Assembly (NCBI RefSeq): GCF_040801915.1
Contig: NZ_JBFMIA010000001.1
Location: 372,001 to 436,000, forward strand
Direction of reading: 5' to 3'
Source of the DNA: Jeotgalibacillus marinus
Lineage (GTDB): Bacteria; Bacillota; Bacilli; Bacillales; Jeotgalibacillaceae
DNA length: 64,000 bases
Positions 26,915 through 35,898 of the stretch are shown here, in pieces (position 1 is the stretch's first letter; each line of letters begins with the position of its first letter). The translations under genes were made by a program, and so were the position numbers. Below the pieces are notes generated by a model that was not told the DNA's origin, made no database searches, and saw only the letters and a program-made list of their open reading frames with translations.

Positions 26915-29235
26915 GATTTTTCTCCTACTAATGCGCGTTCAAGAACCTCATCTACATGAGAAACTGAAACAAACGTTAATTCATTTCGTACACTTTCTGG
27001 TATATCATCAATATCCCGCTCATTATCTTTTGGAATAATAATAGTGGTTAAACCTGCTCGGTGTGCACTTAATGTTTTTTCTTTTAAGCCGCCGATTGGC
27101 AAGACTCTTCCACGCAACGTAACCTCACCTGTCATCCCAATTTCTCGTTTGATTGGGCGATTTGTTAAGGCTGATACTAACGCAGTCACGATCGTAATCC
27201 CTGCTGAAGGTCCATCTTTCGGCACTGCTCCTTCTGGTACGTGAATATGGATATCATATGATTCGTGGAACTGTTCTTTCAAATCCCACTCGCGCGCTTT
27301 TGAACGAACATATGAAAAAGCTGTTTGTGCAGATTCCTTCATCACATCACCAAGCTTACCTGTTAATACGAGTTTTCCTTTACCTGGTGTTAATGAAACT
27401 TCTATCTGAAGTGTATCCCCACCAACTGTTGTGTATGCAAGGCCTGTTGCTACACCAATTTGGTCCTCTGATTCTGCTTGACCATAACGGAATTTCCATT
27501 TACCTAGAAAGTCTGTCAAGCTGTTGGGTGTTACAATAACACGTTTTTTCTCACCGCTAACAATGATTTTGGCCGTTTTACGGCAAATTTTTGCCAATTG
27601 ACGTTCTAAGCCACGTACACCTGCTTCACGTGTATGATAACGAACGACCTCTCGAATTGCTTCATCTCTTAATTGAAGTTTACTTTTCGTTAGTCCATGC
27701 TCTTTAATCTGTTTTGGAAGCAAATGAGTTTTCGCAATGTTAATCTTTTCTATTTCTGTGTATCCTGGAATCGTGATAATTTCCATGCGGTCAAGCAGAG
27801 GTCCAGGAATCGTTGACAAGTTGTTTGCTGTTGCAATAAACAAAACCTTTGATAGGTCGTAAGGTTCCTCAATGTAATGATCGCTAAATGCATTATTTTG
27901 CTGAGGATCAAGTACCTCTAGCATAGCTGCAGATGGATCGCCTCGGAAGTCGTTTGACATTTTGTCTATCTCGTCTAAAAGAAAAACTGGGTTGATGGTC
28001 GTTGCTTTTTTCATCCCTTGAATTATTCGACCGGGCATTGCCCCTACATAGGTTCTACGGTGACCTCGTATTTCTGATTCATCACGAACACCACCTAGCG
28101 AAACACGTACGAACTTACGTCCAATAGATTCTGCGATGGAACGTGCCAAACTTGTTTTACCGACACCCGGAGGACCTGCTAAACATAAAATTGGCCCTTT
28201 GAGTGATTGAGTTAGTTGCTGCACAGCTAAGTATTCAATCACGCGTTCTTTCACTGTCTCGAGTCCATAATGATCACGGTTTAAGATTTTTTCCGCTCTT
28301 TTAATATCTAAATCATCATCAGTTGCTGTTGTCCAAGGAACAGTAATTAACCACTCTAAATAATTGCGAATAACAGAGCTTTCCGCTGATGTAGAAGGGA
28401 CTTTCTCGTAACGATCGAGTTCTTTCATGGCAATTTCCAAAATAGATTCTGGCATTCCGACCGCTTTAATTCGTTCGGATAAATCAGTGATTTCGCCAGT
28501 TTTTCCATCTTTATCACCAAGCTCTTTTTGGATCGCTTTCATTTGCTCACGAAGATAATATTCTTTTTGCGTACGTTCCATTGATTTTTTTACGCGCTGT
28601 CCTATTTTTTTCTCAAGGCTTAGTACTTCTTTTTCATTGTTAATGGTTTCAATGACTTGTATTAAGCGTTGCTTGATGTCTGTTGTATTTAAAATTTCTT
28701 GCTTTAATTTAATCTTTAATGGCAAATGAGATGCCACAATATCCGCAAGACGACCTGGTTCTTCTATGTCCGTTACGGTATTTAACGTTTCATTTGAAAC
28801 TTTTTTAGATAATGAAATGTATTGTTCAAAATAATCGGTAAGCGTTCTCATCAGCGCTTCAAGCTCTGGACTTTTGGTTGGTTGGTCTGGTAAAGATTCA
28901 ATCTCAACTTTGTAAAAAGAATCACCCTCAACGAAGGATGTCATTTTTGCTCGCTCTAACCCTTCAACAAGTACTCGGATCGTACCATTTGGCAATTTGA
29001 GCATTTGCTTAACCTTCGTCAATGTTCCAACAGAATATAAATCTTCCTGTTCTGGTTGATCGACCGTCATATCTTTTTGTGTAGAAAGAAAAATAAGGTG
29101 TTCTTCCATCATTGCTTGTTCAAGTGCTTGAACAGAGCGATCACGACCAACATCTAAATGCAATACCATTGTTGGATACACTAACAACCCCCTTAGTGGG
29201 AGGAGTGGTACGGTATATTTGTTTTTCTCTTCCAT
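26911..29235 (-). CDS. lonA: ATP-dependent protease LonA
   Basis: LonA is a cytosolic AAA+ serine protease that degrades misfolded and regulatory proteins. From the ATG at 29235, with GGAGGTG upstream, it has 774 residues, the usual length. It shows the N-terminal substrate domain (YTVPLLPLRGLLVYP), Walker A GPPGVGKTSLA near residue 354, Walker B NPVFLLDEIDKMS and the Ser-Lys site in PKDGPSAGIT near residue 675. In B. subtilis lonB lies upstream of lonA and downstream of clpX; here that gene is missing. Confidence 0.98.
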   Translation of the reverse strand: MEEKNKYTVPLLPLRGLLVYPTMVLHLDVGRDRSVQALEQAMMEEHLIFLSTQKDMTVDQPEQEDLYSVGTLTKVKQMLKLPNGTIRVLVEGLERAKMTSFVEGDSFYKVEIESLPDQPTKSPELEALMRTLTDYFEQYISLSKKVSNETLNTVTDIEEPGRLADIVASHLPLKIKLKQEILNTTDIKQRLIQVIETINNEKEVLSLEKKIGQRVKKSMERTQKEYYLREQMKAIQKELGDKDGKTGEITDLSERIKAVGMPESILEIAMKELDRYEKVPSTSAESSVIRNYLEWLITVPWTTATDDDLDIKRAEKILNRDHYGLETVKERVIEYLAVQQLTQSLKGPILCLAGPPGVGKTSLARSIAESIGRKFVRVSLGGVRDESEIRGHRRTYVGAMPGRIIQGMKKATTINPVFLLDEIDKMSNDFRGDPSAAMLEVLDPQQNNAFSDHYIEEPYDLSKVLFIATANNLSTIPGPLLDRMEIITIPGYTEIEKINIAKTHLLPKQIKEHGLTKSKLQLRDEAIREVVRYHTREAGVRGLERQLAKICRKTAKIIVSGEKKRVIVTPNSLTDFLGKWKFRYGQAESEDQIGVATGLAYTTVGGDTLQIEVSLTPGKGKLVLTGKLGDVMKESAQTAFSYVRSKAREWDLKEQFHESYDIHIHVPEGAVPKDGPSAGITIVTALVSALTNRPIKREIGMTGEVTLRGRVLPIGGLKEKTLSAHRAGLTTIIIPKDNERDIDDIPESVRNELTFVSVSHVDEVLERALVGEKS

Positions 29236-29381
29236 AAAACGACACCTCCATTGCATTCAAGCTCGAACGCATTCGTCAAGCTAACTTACTACACGAATGT
29301 AAACCATTCGGTCAAATTACTAAGATGTAGTTACTGTACCCTTTTCCGCTATCCTACATCCATTATCCTGCTCATAATGTC

Positions 29382-29420
29382 AAAAAAAGCTGACTCGATA
29401 GATGGTCTAACGAGTCAGCT
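29382..29420 (-). terminator. Terminator after clpX
   Basis: Arms AGCTGACTCG (29389-29398) and complement (29411-29420) are followed by TTTTTTT on the minus strand. Confidence 0.9.
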
Positions 29421-29435
29421 TCTTCATTTCCTCTG

Positions 29436-30707
29436 TTAAGCGGATGTTTTTTGTTCATCGGTTGGGCCAATTTTCGTACCGTCTTCTAACACGAGAACTG
29501 GACGTTCGTTACGTTCAACCGTCTCTTGCGTGATGATACATTTTTTAATATCATCACGTGATGGTAAATCAAACATCACATCTAGCATAATGCTTTCGAT
29601 AATTGAACGAAGACCACGTGCACCAGTTTTTCGCTCAATGGCATTACGAGAAATTTCAAGAAGAGCGCCTTCTTCAAATTCAAGGTCGACATCATCTAAT
29701 TCAAGCATTTTTTTGTATTGCTTAACTAATGCATTTTTAGGTTCAGTCAAAATTGATACAAGTGCTTCTTCGTCAAGCTGCTCAAGTGTAGCTGTAACAG
29801 GAAGACGTCCGATAAATTCTGGAATCAGCCCAAATTTCAATAAGTCTTCTGGTACAAGCTTCGCAAGCAATTCTCTTTCTTTCACGTCTGCTTGGTTCGG
29901 GTCAGAACCAAAGCCAATCACTTTTTGTCCTAGGCGACGCTTCACGATTTGTTCCACTCCGTCAAACGCCCCGCCACAAATGAACAGGATATTCGTTGTA
30001 TCAATTTGAATAAATTCTTGATGTGGGTGCTTACGACCACCTTGAGGCGGCACACTCGCTGTTGTTCCTTCAAGAATTTTTAACAATGCTTGTTGAACAC
30101 CTTCACCTGAAACATCACGAGTAATCGATGGGTTTTCAGATTTACGTGCCACTTTATCAATTTCATCAATGTAGATAATACCTTTTTCAGCACGTTCTAC
30201 ATCATAATCTGCTGATTGAATGAGCTTTAATAAAATGTTTTCAACATCTTCCCCAACATAACCCGCTTCTGTTAATGAAGTCGCATCTGCTATTGCAAAT
30301 GGTACGTTCAAAATACGCGCTAATGTCTGAGCCAGAAGTGTTTTCCCCGATCCAGTTGGTCCAATTAAGCAAATATTACTTTTTGAAAGTTCAACATCAT
30401 CGATCTTGCTGTTCGAGTTGATTCGCTTATAATGGTTATATACCGCAACTGATAAGGACTTTTTCGCACGTTCCTGACCAATAACGTACTCATCCAAAAT
30501 ATTTAGAATTTCTTTTGGTTTTGGAACGTCTTTAAATTCAACTTCTTCTTCTGTACCAAGTTCTTCTTCCACAATTTCTGTGCAAAGCTCGATACACTCG
30601 TCACAAATATATACACCAGGTCCAGCGACTAGTTTACGAACTTGTTCCTGGGTCTTACCACAAAAAGAACACTTTAATTGTCCTTTCTCATCATTAAATT
30701 TAAACAT
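29436..30707 (-). CDS. clpX: ClpX, ATPase subunit of ClpXP protease
   Basis: ClpX unfolds substrates and feeds them to ClpP. From the ATG at 30707 it has 423 residues, with an N-terminal C4 zinc domain (CSFCGK and CDECIELC), Walker A GPTGSGKTLLA near residue 120, Walker B IIYIDEIDKVA and the pore loop GYVGED. AAGGGGTG lies six bases upstream; an in-frame GTG overlapping that site is unlikely. It has its own promoter and terminator. Confidence 0.98.
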   Translation of the reverse strand: MFKFNDEKGQLKCSFCGKTQEQVRKLVAGPGVYICDECIELCTEIVEEELGTEEEVEFKDVPKPKEILNILDEYVIGQERAKKSLSVAVYNHYKRINSNSKIDDVELSKSNICLIGPTGSGKTLLAQTLARILNVPFAIADATSLTEAGYVGEDVENILLKLIQSADYDVERAEKGIIYIDEIDKVARKSENPSITRDVSGEGVQQALLKILEGTTASVPPQGGRKHPHQEFIQIDTTNILFICGGAFDGVEQIVKRRLGQKVIGFGSDPNQADVKERELLAKLVPEDLLKFGLIPEFIGRLPVTATLEQLDEEALVSILTEPKNALVKQYKKMLELDDVDLEFEEGALLEISRNAIERKTGARGLRSIIESIMLDVMFDLPSRDDIKKCIITQETVERNERPVLVLEDGTKIGPTDEQKTSA

Positions 30708-30734
30708 TACTTTCACCCCTTATTTCAAACTCAC

Positions 30735-30763
30735 ATCATACGTGTGATGCACGATTGTGGCAA
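30735..30763 (-). promoter_or_regulatory. Sigma-A promoter for clpX
   Basis: TTGCCA (30758-30763) and TATGAT (30735-30740) are 17 bases apart on the minus strand, about 30 bases before the clpX start. Confidence 0.65.
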
Positions 30764-30913
30764 ATATTATGCTCAAATCGAACAAAAAACTACCACTGAA
30801 TGTCTTTGATACGAATTGTAACACAGCAAATCCACAGGCGGAAGAAACACGGATTGAGCAGTACGCTAGTCACTTTTTCGGCAGTATGTACTATGTATGT
30901 ACTTCTTTCAGGT

Positions 30914-30946
30914 AGAAAACAAGGCACGAATGGATTTCGCGCCTTG
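30914..30946 (-). terminator. Terminator after tig
   Basis: Eleven-base arms (30920-30930 and 30936-30946) with one G-U pair are followed by TTTTC on the minus strand, 18 bases after the tig stop. Confidence 0.8.
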
Positions 30947-30963
30947 AACTCCCTTACTTACTA

Positions 30964-32253
30964 TTATGCAACAGGCTTGCTATTTTCCACAAGAAAATCA
31001 ATTGCTTTTTTGATACGTAAATCATTTCCAAGAACTTCCGTCGATCCGCCAAGGGCTGCTTTGATTTGATCAACTGACATGTTGAATTGTTCAGTCATAC
31101 TGTTAAGCTCATTTTCAACATCTTCATCTGTAACTGTGATGTTTTCAACTTCTGCAATTGCCTCAAGCGTTAGGTTTGTGCGAACACGCTTTCCTGCATC
31201 TTCTTTCATTTGTCCACGAAGAGCTGCCTCATCTTGACCGCTAAACTGGAAGTAAAGCTCTAAGTTCATCCCTTGCGATGATAAACGTTGCTCGAATTCT
31301 TGAAGCATACGGTCAACTTCAGTTGTTACCATTGCTTCTGGAACATCAATTTCAGCGTTTGTTGATGCTTGCTCAAGAAGTGAATCGCGAAGTGTGCTTT
31401 CCGCTTCCGCTTTCTTTTGTTCCTCAAGACGAGTTTTTGTTTTTTCTTTTAGTTCAGCAAGTGTTTCCACTTCTTCATCTGCATCTTTCGCAAATTCATC
31501 ATCAAGCTCAGGAAGCTCCTTCACTTTGATTTCGTGGATTTTCACTTTGAATACTGCAGGTTTACCAGCAAGTTCTTCTGCATGGTACTCTTCAGGGAAT
31601 GAAACCTCAACTTCTTTTTCATCGCCAATTGAAAGACCAACTAGTTGCTCTTCAAAGCCTGGGATGAATGACCCTGAGCCAATTTCCAATGTGTAATTCT
31701 CTGCTTGGCCACCCTCAAATGCTTCACCATCAACAAAGCCTTCGAAATCAAGTGTCACTGTGTTGCCATTACCTACAGAACCTTCTTCTTTAACAACAAG
31801 CTCAGCTTGACGCTCTTGAAGAGTTGCAAGTTCGTTTGTAACGTCCTCATCAGTAACTTCTGTATCTAGTTTTTCCACTTCTAAGCCTTTGTATTCACCT
31901 AATTTTACTTCAGGTTTTACTGTCACTTTTGCAGTGAAAATAAGTTCTTTTCCTTTTTCCATTTGCTCTACATCAATTTCAGGACGATCAACTGGTAAGA
32001 TCCCAGCTTCATCAATTGCACCTGAATACGCTTCTGGAAGAATAAGATCGATCGCGTCTTGATAAAGAGATTCCACTCCAAAACGCTTTTCAAACATTTG
32101 GCGAGGCATTTTTCCTTTACGGAATCCAGGGACGTTAATTTTTTTAACGACCTTTTTAAATGCATCATCTAGTCCTTGCTTTACAGTGTCAGCGTCGACT
32201 TCTACAGTCAAGACACCAACATTCCCTTCTTGCTTTTCCCATTTTACTGACAT
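30964..32253 (-). CDS. tig: Trigger factor, ribosome-bound chaperone
   Basis: Trigger factor binds nascent chains at the ribosomal exit tunnel and has peptidyl-prolyl isomerase activity. The 429-residue protein has the ribosome-binding signature PGFRKGKMPRQMFEKRFG near residue 43, the FKBP-type domain (VTLDFEGFVDGEAFEGG) near residue 165 and an alpha-helical C-terminal cradle. The ATG at 32253 has GGAGGG upstream and gives the normal start MSVKWEKQ. Confidence 0.98.
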   Translation of the reverse strand: MSVKWEKQEGNVGVLTVEVDADTVKQGLDDAFKKVVKKINVPGFRKGKMPRQMFEKRFGVESLYQDAIDLILPEAYSGAIDEAGILPVDRPEIDVEQMEKGKELIFTAKVTVKPEVKLGEYKGLEVEKLDTEVTDEDVTNELATLQERQAELVVKEEGSVGNGNTVTLDFEGFVDGEAFEGGQAENYTLEIGSGSFIPGFEEQLVGLSIGDEKEVEVSFPEEYHAEELAGKPAVFKVKIHEIKVKELPELDDEFAKDADEEVETLAELKEKTKTRLEEQKKAEAESTLRDSLLEQASTNAEIDVPEAMVTTEVDRMLQEFEQRLSSQGMNLELYFQFSGQDEAALRGQMKEDAGKRVRTNLTLEAIAEVENITVTDEDVENELNSMTEQFNMSVDQIKAALGGSTEVLGNDLRIKKAIDFLVENSKPVA

Positions 32254-32367
32254 ATTCAATTCCCTCCAACACATCTATAGTAATATTTAATGGTTTCACG
32301 CTAAGTAGCGATGAAGACGTTGATTCTATGATTTTAGGTATCACGAATCCCATTATGCAACCATTTT

Positions 32368-32395
32368 ATTATAACATAGGTTAACTTTCTTTCAA
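32368..32395 (-). promoter_or_regulatory. Sigma-A promoter for tig
   Basis: TTGAAA (32390-32395) and TATAAT (32368-32373) are 16 bases apart on the minus strand, between ysoA and tig. Confidence 0.65.
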
Positions 32396-32410
32396 CAGCT
32401 ATACATTACA

Positions 32411-33382
32411 TCATATCATTGAGACATTTTCAAGTATTTCGATTTCTTTAACAATGCCATTCTTTTCTTTTTCGCTCCATTCAATCGCTTCTCCCATATA
32501 GCTCTTTGCTAATTGTAGATAAGCTTCGCCAATGACTTTCACGTCTATTTCATCCCATGAAAATGGGTACAACAAAAAAATATGACGTCTTATCAGATCG
32601 ATTGCAAGTTCGGAAAGAGTCGGATCCACTTGTCCCCCTTCTTTTTGAATCACCTCAGCGACCTCTCTGAATTTTTCGGATTCAAACGGATCAACTAATT
32701 GAGCTGGATTCACAACTTCTCTGTGCGTCCATTTCTCGATCGTTACCGTGTCCTGTACCCCTTGCTCGCGAAGAACATTTAACACCATTGTTTTAATAAA
32801 GGGATGAGTGTTTTTATCTTGTATGGAGTCTATTAACGATTGCTTGAATGGGTGTACATTTTGTTTCGCTAAATTAGCCACTTGGATCATTTGTTGTTCT
32901 AATTTTTCCCCTAACGAAAATGATTGTGTAGGTTGACCTTCGTCTTGCTGCTCATGGCGTTTACTCATTGCTAAAAGGTGTTCAAAGTGAGCCTGTTTAT
33001 CAGCAGAAATAATTTGCTCGTCAATCACTGTTTCGATCGTTGTGATGATTTGATCATGTTCCTTCAGCTGAAGTAAATTTAATATGTACAGCTCTAGCAT
33101 TTCCTCATAGTCTCCAAGCCCTTCGAATAGCAAACGCTCACAGATGGTTTTTGACTGCTCCCACTGGCGATCTTCATACAATGCAACAGCAAGGGAAGTT
33201 CCTGTAACCGGATCCTCACCGTCAAGCGCGTAGGCTTCTACTAGTAGTTCAATTGCTTCTTTGTGGAGCTGTGATTGCAGCTTTGCAAGCCCTTTTTCTA
33301 CAAGTCGGTCCTTTAATCCAGGAAACGGAATGACCTTTTGATCTCGTTTTATGTGTTTGTCAGGACGCTTTGTCACCAACAT
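32411..33382 (-). CDS. ysoA: TPR-like protein YsoA
   Basis: The 323-residue protein resembles the YsoA tetratricopeptide-repeat proteins found upstream of tig in Bacillus. Helical repeats run from about residue 25 to 150 (GLAKLQSQLHKEAIELLVEAY, read in parts). No membrane segment or enzyme motif is visible. The ATG at 33382 has GGAAGG six bases upstream; further in-frame starts up to 33424 lack one. Its function is unknown; a protein-interaction role follows from the repeat type. Confidence 0.8.
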   Translation of the reverse strand: MLVTKRPDKHIKRDQKVIPFPGLKDRLVEKGLAKLQSQLHKEAIELLVEAYALDGEDPVTGTSLAVALYEDRQWEQSKTICERLLFEGLGDYEEMLELYILNLLQLKEHDQIITTIETVIDEQIISADKQAHFEHLLAMSKRHEQQDEGQPTQSFSLGEKLEQQMIQVANLAKQNVHPFKQSLIDSIQDKNTHPFIKTMVLNVLREQGVQDTVTIEKWTHREVVNPAQLVDPFESEKFREVAEVIQKEGGQVDPTLSELAIDLIRRHIFLLYPFSWDEIDVKVIGEAYLQLAKSYMGEAIEWSEKEKNGIVKEIEILENVSMI

Positions 33383-33575
33383 AACCACCCTTCCGCTTTT
33401 AATACGTGACCCTGAGTTTAGCATTGTTACTCCTTAAATTCCAAATTAAAAATCCATTCCCACCCTTTCATAAAGTGATACGAACAGCTTTTTTTGCTTG
33501 ATTCAGTTCCGCATTACACCTATTTGACCTTCTGTTAAAACGCGTAGGCACCTAAGCTCAATACTTTTCTGACAT

Positions 33576-33604
33576 GCATAACGTGTTTTTGATGCTCATA
33601 TAGA
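33576..33604 (+). promoter_or_regulatory. Possible sigma-E-like promoter
   Basis: GCATAAC (33576-33582) and CATATAGA (33597-33604) are 14 bases apart, ahead of the gene at 33663. Matches to consensus are partial, so this is tentative. Confidence 0.3.
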
Positions 33605-33662
33605 TCATATACGCCTTAACATGTATGAAAAAATATCGGATGAAAGAAAGAAGGGGTGTATC

Positions 33663-34151
33663 ATGAAAAACATTGCGGTATGTTGCTTAGCTTCAGCTTT
33701 GGCCATTTTTGCACTTTTTTTATTCCCTATAGGACTAGGAAAGATTGCAACAGGAGTTTTTTCTGTTTCCGTTGTGGTGGGCACTAGTCCAGCCTTAATA
33801 GCTACTACATTAATAGTTGCGGATATTGTACTTGTTCTGATAGTTATTTCAGTCTTTGTGATTGCACTTTTATTGATTAAGAGGCACACTGATTTATGCC
33901 TTGAAAAGCCTGAAAAATTAGGACTATGTTGTTTAGCATCAGCTTTAGCTATATTCACCTTATTTTTATTCCCAATCGGACTATCCATCTTACTTGACAG
34001 TGGTGTTCGGGCACTTGGTCAAATAGACGCCAACCTTTCAGTTTTAGTAAATTCAATCACTTTACTAACCATCATCATTATTTCTCTTCTTATTGTCTTA
34101 TTCACTTTCATCATTTCTGTTCTGTTATTAAGAAAAAAGAGTACGCATTGA
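33663..34151 (+). CDS. Duplicated-module membrane protein, unknown function
   Basis: This 162-residue hydrophobic protein consists of two modules of about 75-80 residues. Each starts with nearly the same CCLASALAIF(A/T)LFLFPIGL hydrophobic segment (residues 6-25 and about 84-103), continues with a polar or variable part and ends with a long hydrophobic helix capped by basic residues (LLLIKRH and LLLRKKSTH). Four membrane segments are likely. The copies differ mostly at synonymous positions. AAGGGGTG precedes the ATG at 33663. It converges with the beta-helix gene. I do not recognise the family. Confidence 0.7.
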   Translation: MKNIAVCCLASALAIFALFLFPIGLGKIATGVFSVSVVVGTSPALIATTLIVADIVLVLIVISVFVIALLLIKRHTDLCLEKPEKLGLCCLASALAIFTLFLFPIGLSILLDSGVRALGQIDANLSVLVNSITLLTIIIISLLIVLFTFIISVLLLRKKSTH

Positions 34152-34255
34152 GGGAAATAAAAACACCAAAGAAGTGGACATTTTTCTCCAATTCGTTCAT
34201 TTGAAACTCAGAAAACACATTCTTACTCATACGGGTTTTCACTTAGAACATATAG

Positions 34256-34303
34256 AAAACCCGAATAAGGACACTTTTTTATAGTGTCCATTATTTGGGT
34301 TTT
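34256..34303. terminator. Shared hairpin between convergent genes
   Basis: Near-perfect arms of 20-21 bases (34256-34275 and 34283-34303) with a seven-base AT loop and flanking AAAA/TTTT can act as a terminator in both directions, for the gene ending at 34151 and the one ending at 34325. Confidence 0.75.
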
Positions 34304-34324
34304 CGTTCAGGGGACATAGTCTGA

Positions 34325-35455
34325 TCAATTACAAATATTAGGTTTGTTACTATTATCACATTTATTCCCTTTGAAATTGTTTGTATCACCATCAAAGATA
34401 TCGTCATCCACATTACCGAATGCACGGTTAAAGAAAACATCATTCCCGGTAGAATCTGCCGAAAAGAGAATACCTTCAGCCCCATTCACATTAACGGTAT
34501 TTCCTTTATACAAGTTTCCGTCTGAATCTTCTGTCTTTATACCTTCATTCTCACTAAGAGTAACGGTATTCCCTTTAAACGTGTTGCCGTTTGAATCCTC
34601 TAAGCTAAATCCTTCACGATTCTGAGTAAGGGTATTCCTTATAAAGGTGTTACTATTTGAATCTTCTATTTGGATACCTTCAGCCGCACCAAGAGTAACG
34701 GTATTCCCTTTAAACACGTTGGTGTTTGAATTATCTTCCAATTGGATACTTTCAGAAGTATTCTCATTAAGGGTATTCCCTTTAAACACGTTGTTTTCTG
34801 CAGTTATTAACTTTATACCTTCACGATTCCCAGTAACGATATTCTTTTTCAACATGTTGCTATTTGAATCCTCTAATTGAATACCTTCATCCTCATTAAG
34901 AGCAACGGTATTCCCCTCAAACTTGTTGGTGTCTGAATCAGTTAATTTAATACCTTCAGATTCATTATTAGTAACGCTATTCTTTTTAAACACGTTACTA
35001 TCTGAACCCTCTATGTTAATGGCTTCTTCAGAAGTAAGAGTAACGGTATTCCCTTTAAACATGGTGGTGTCTGAGTCCACTAAGCTAATACCCTGATCAT
35101 AGTTTTGAATAATAAAATTCTGTACTAACACGCCAGACTGTCCATCAATATCTATGCCTATACCTGATCCTGCCCCATCTAGTATAGGTTCCACTTTCGT
35201 CCCAATCAGCTTGATGTCATCTTTATCAATAATGACGTTCTCCAGATAAGGACTACCACTGGCTTTTACTAATATGATATCTCCTGGTTCTGCCACATCG
35301 ACTGCATCTTGAATCGTGGGTTTATCATCCGGCACCACAATGGTTTTTTCATTTAAAAAAATGATCCCTGCCACAATGACGACACCAACAAGGAGCACCC
35401 CAACAAACGTGAGAAGTATAGCCGTCAGTAAAAATTTTTCTTTGGACGTTTTCAA
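34325..35455 (-). CDS. Membrane-anchored NosD-like beta-helix repeat protein
   Basis: The 376-residue protein has an N-terminal membrane anchor or uncleaved signal (residues 8-33, LLTAILLTFVGVLLVGVV), then a conserved entry TIVVPDDKPTIQDAVDVAEP typical of pectate-lyase-fold proteins. About ten parabolic repeats of 22-24 residues follow, such as EGIQLEDSNSNTFIRNTLTQ (NosD/PbH1 type). The C-terminal end has a Cys pair (KCDNSNKPNIC). The start is TTG with GGAGGTG five bases upstream. No catalytic residues are evident. It follows the Cys-rich gene by 57 bases and should be exposed outside the membrane. Substrate and role unknown. Confidence 0.8.
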   Translation of the reverse strand: MKTSKEKFLLTAILLTFVGVLLVGVVIVAGIIFLNEKTIVVPDDKPTIQDAVDVAEPGDIILVKASGSPYLENVIIDKDDIKLIGTKVEPILDGAGSGIGIDIDGQSGVLVQNFIIQNYDQGISLVDSDTTMFKGNTVTLTSEEAINIEGSDSNVFKKNSVTNNESEGIKLTDSDTNKFEGNTVALNEDEGIQLEDSNSNMLKKNIVTGNREGIKLITAENNVFKGNTLNENTSESIQLEDNSNTNVFKGNTVTLGAAEGIQIEDSNSNTFIRNTLTQNREGFSLEDSNGNTFKGNTVTLSENEGIKTEDSDGNLYKGNTVNVNGAEGILFSADSTGNDVFFNRAFGNVDDDIFDGDTNNFKGNKCDNSNKPNICN

Positions 35456-35512
35456 CCCTTCACCTCCCTACAATTCGAAAGAATAGTCATACACTACCTT
35501 CCAACAGTATTT

Positions 35513-35767
35513 TCAGCAGTGATGCTTTTTATCTTTCAAACATTTGCATACAAACTTCGCAATAAGAGCGAGTGTAATCGTCGCAAAAATAATCCCGATA
35601 ATAAGCACGACAATCGCGGAGATGACAACCGCAGCAGTCCATATTTCCCCGAATCCTAATACCAACAATGCGGCGGCGATAATAATGGCGTTCGATAACG
35701 CCAACCAACAAAGGGCCGTGCCAACTCCTAGACATGCACAACAATCTTTTTCTTCTTTAACCGTCAT
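35513..35767 (-). CDS. Cys-rich two-helix membrane protein, unknown function
   Basis: This 84-residue protein has two long hydrophobic segments (about residues 16-40 and 43-70) bracketed by cysteine clusters: CCACLGVGTALC near the N-terminus and CKCLKDKKHHC at the C-terminus. GAGGTG lies eight bases before the ATG. It is probably the first gene of an operon with the beta-helix protein downstream. A hairpin topology would place both cysteine clusters on the same side. I do not recognise the family; metal binding or disulfide formation are possible. Confidence 0.7.
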   Translation of the reverse strand: MTVKEEKDCCACLGVGTALCWLALSNAIIIAAALLVLGFGEIWTAAVVISAIVVLIIGIIFATITLALIAKFVCKCLKDKKHHC

Positions 35768-35805
35768 AGTTCTTCACCTCATTTTTAATTTTTACTAACA
35801 CTTAC

Positions 35806-35831
35806 ACTTTATGAGAGCAGGCACAAATATG
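35806..35831 (-). promoter_or_regulatory. Possible sigma-E-like promoter for the Cys-rich gene
   Basis: CATATT (35826-35831) and CATAAAGT (35806-35813) lie 12 bases apart on the minus strand. The spacing is shorter than the sigma-E norm, so this is weak. Confidence 0.2.
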
Positions 35832-35898
35832 TTCTAAATGATCATACCCATCCCCCCAGAATGGTCCCCCCTGATCTCTAAAATGTTTAACCAAATTG

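Noticed and set aside
29280..29330. CtsR operator upstream of lonA
   Set aside because: Only one GGTCAAA half-site is present; the tandem second heptamer is missing.
33605..33988. Minus-strand open frame of 127 residues opposite the duplicated-module gene
   Set aside because: It is the shadow of the plus-strand gene, which has the better start, ribosome binding site and membrane-protein composition.
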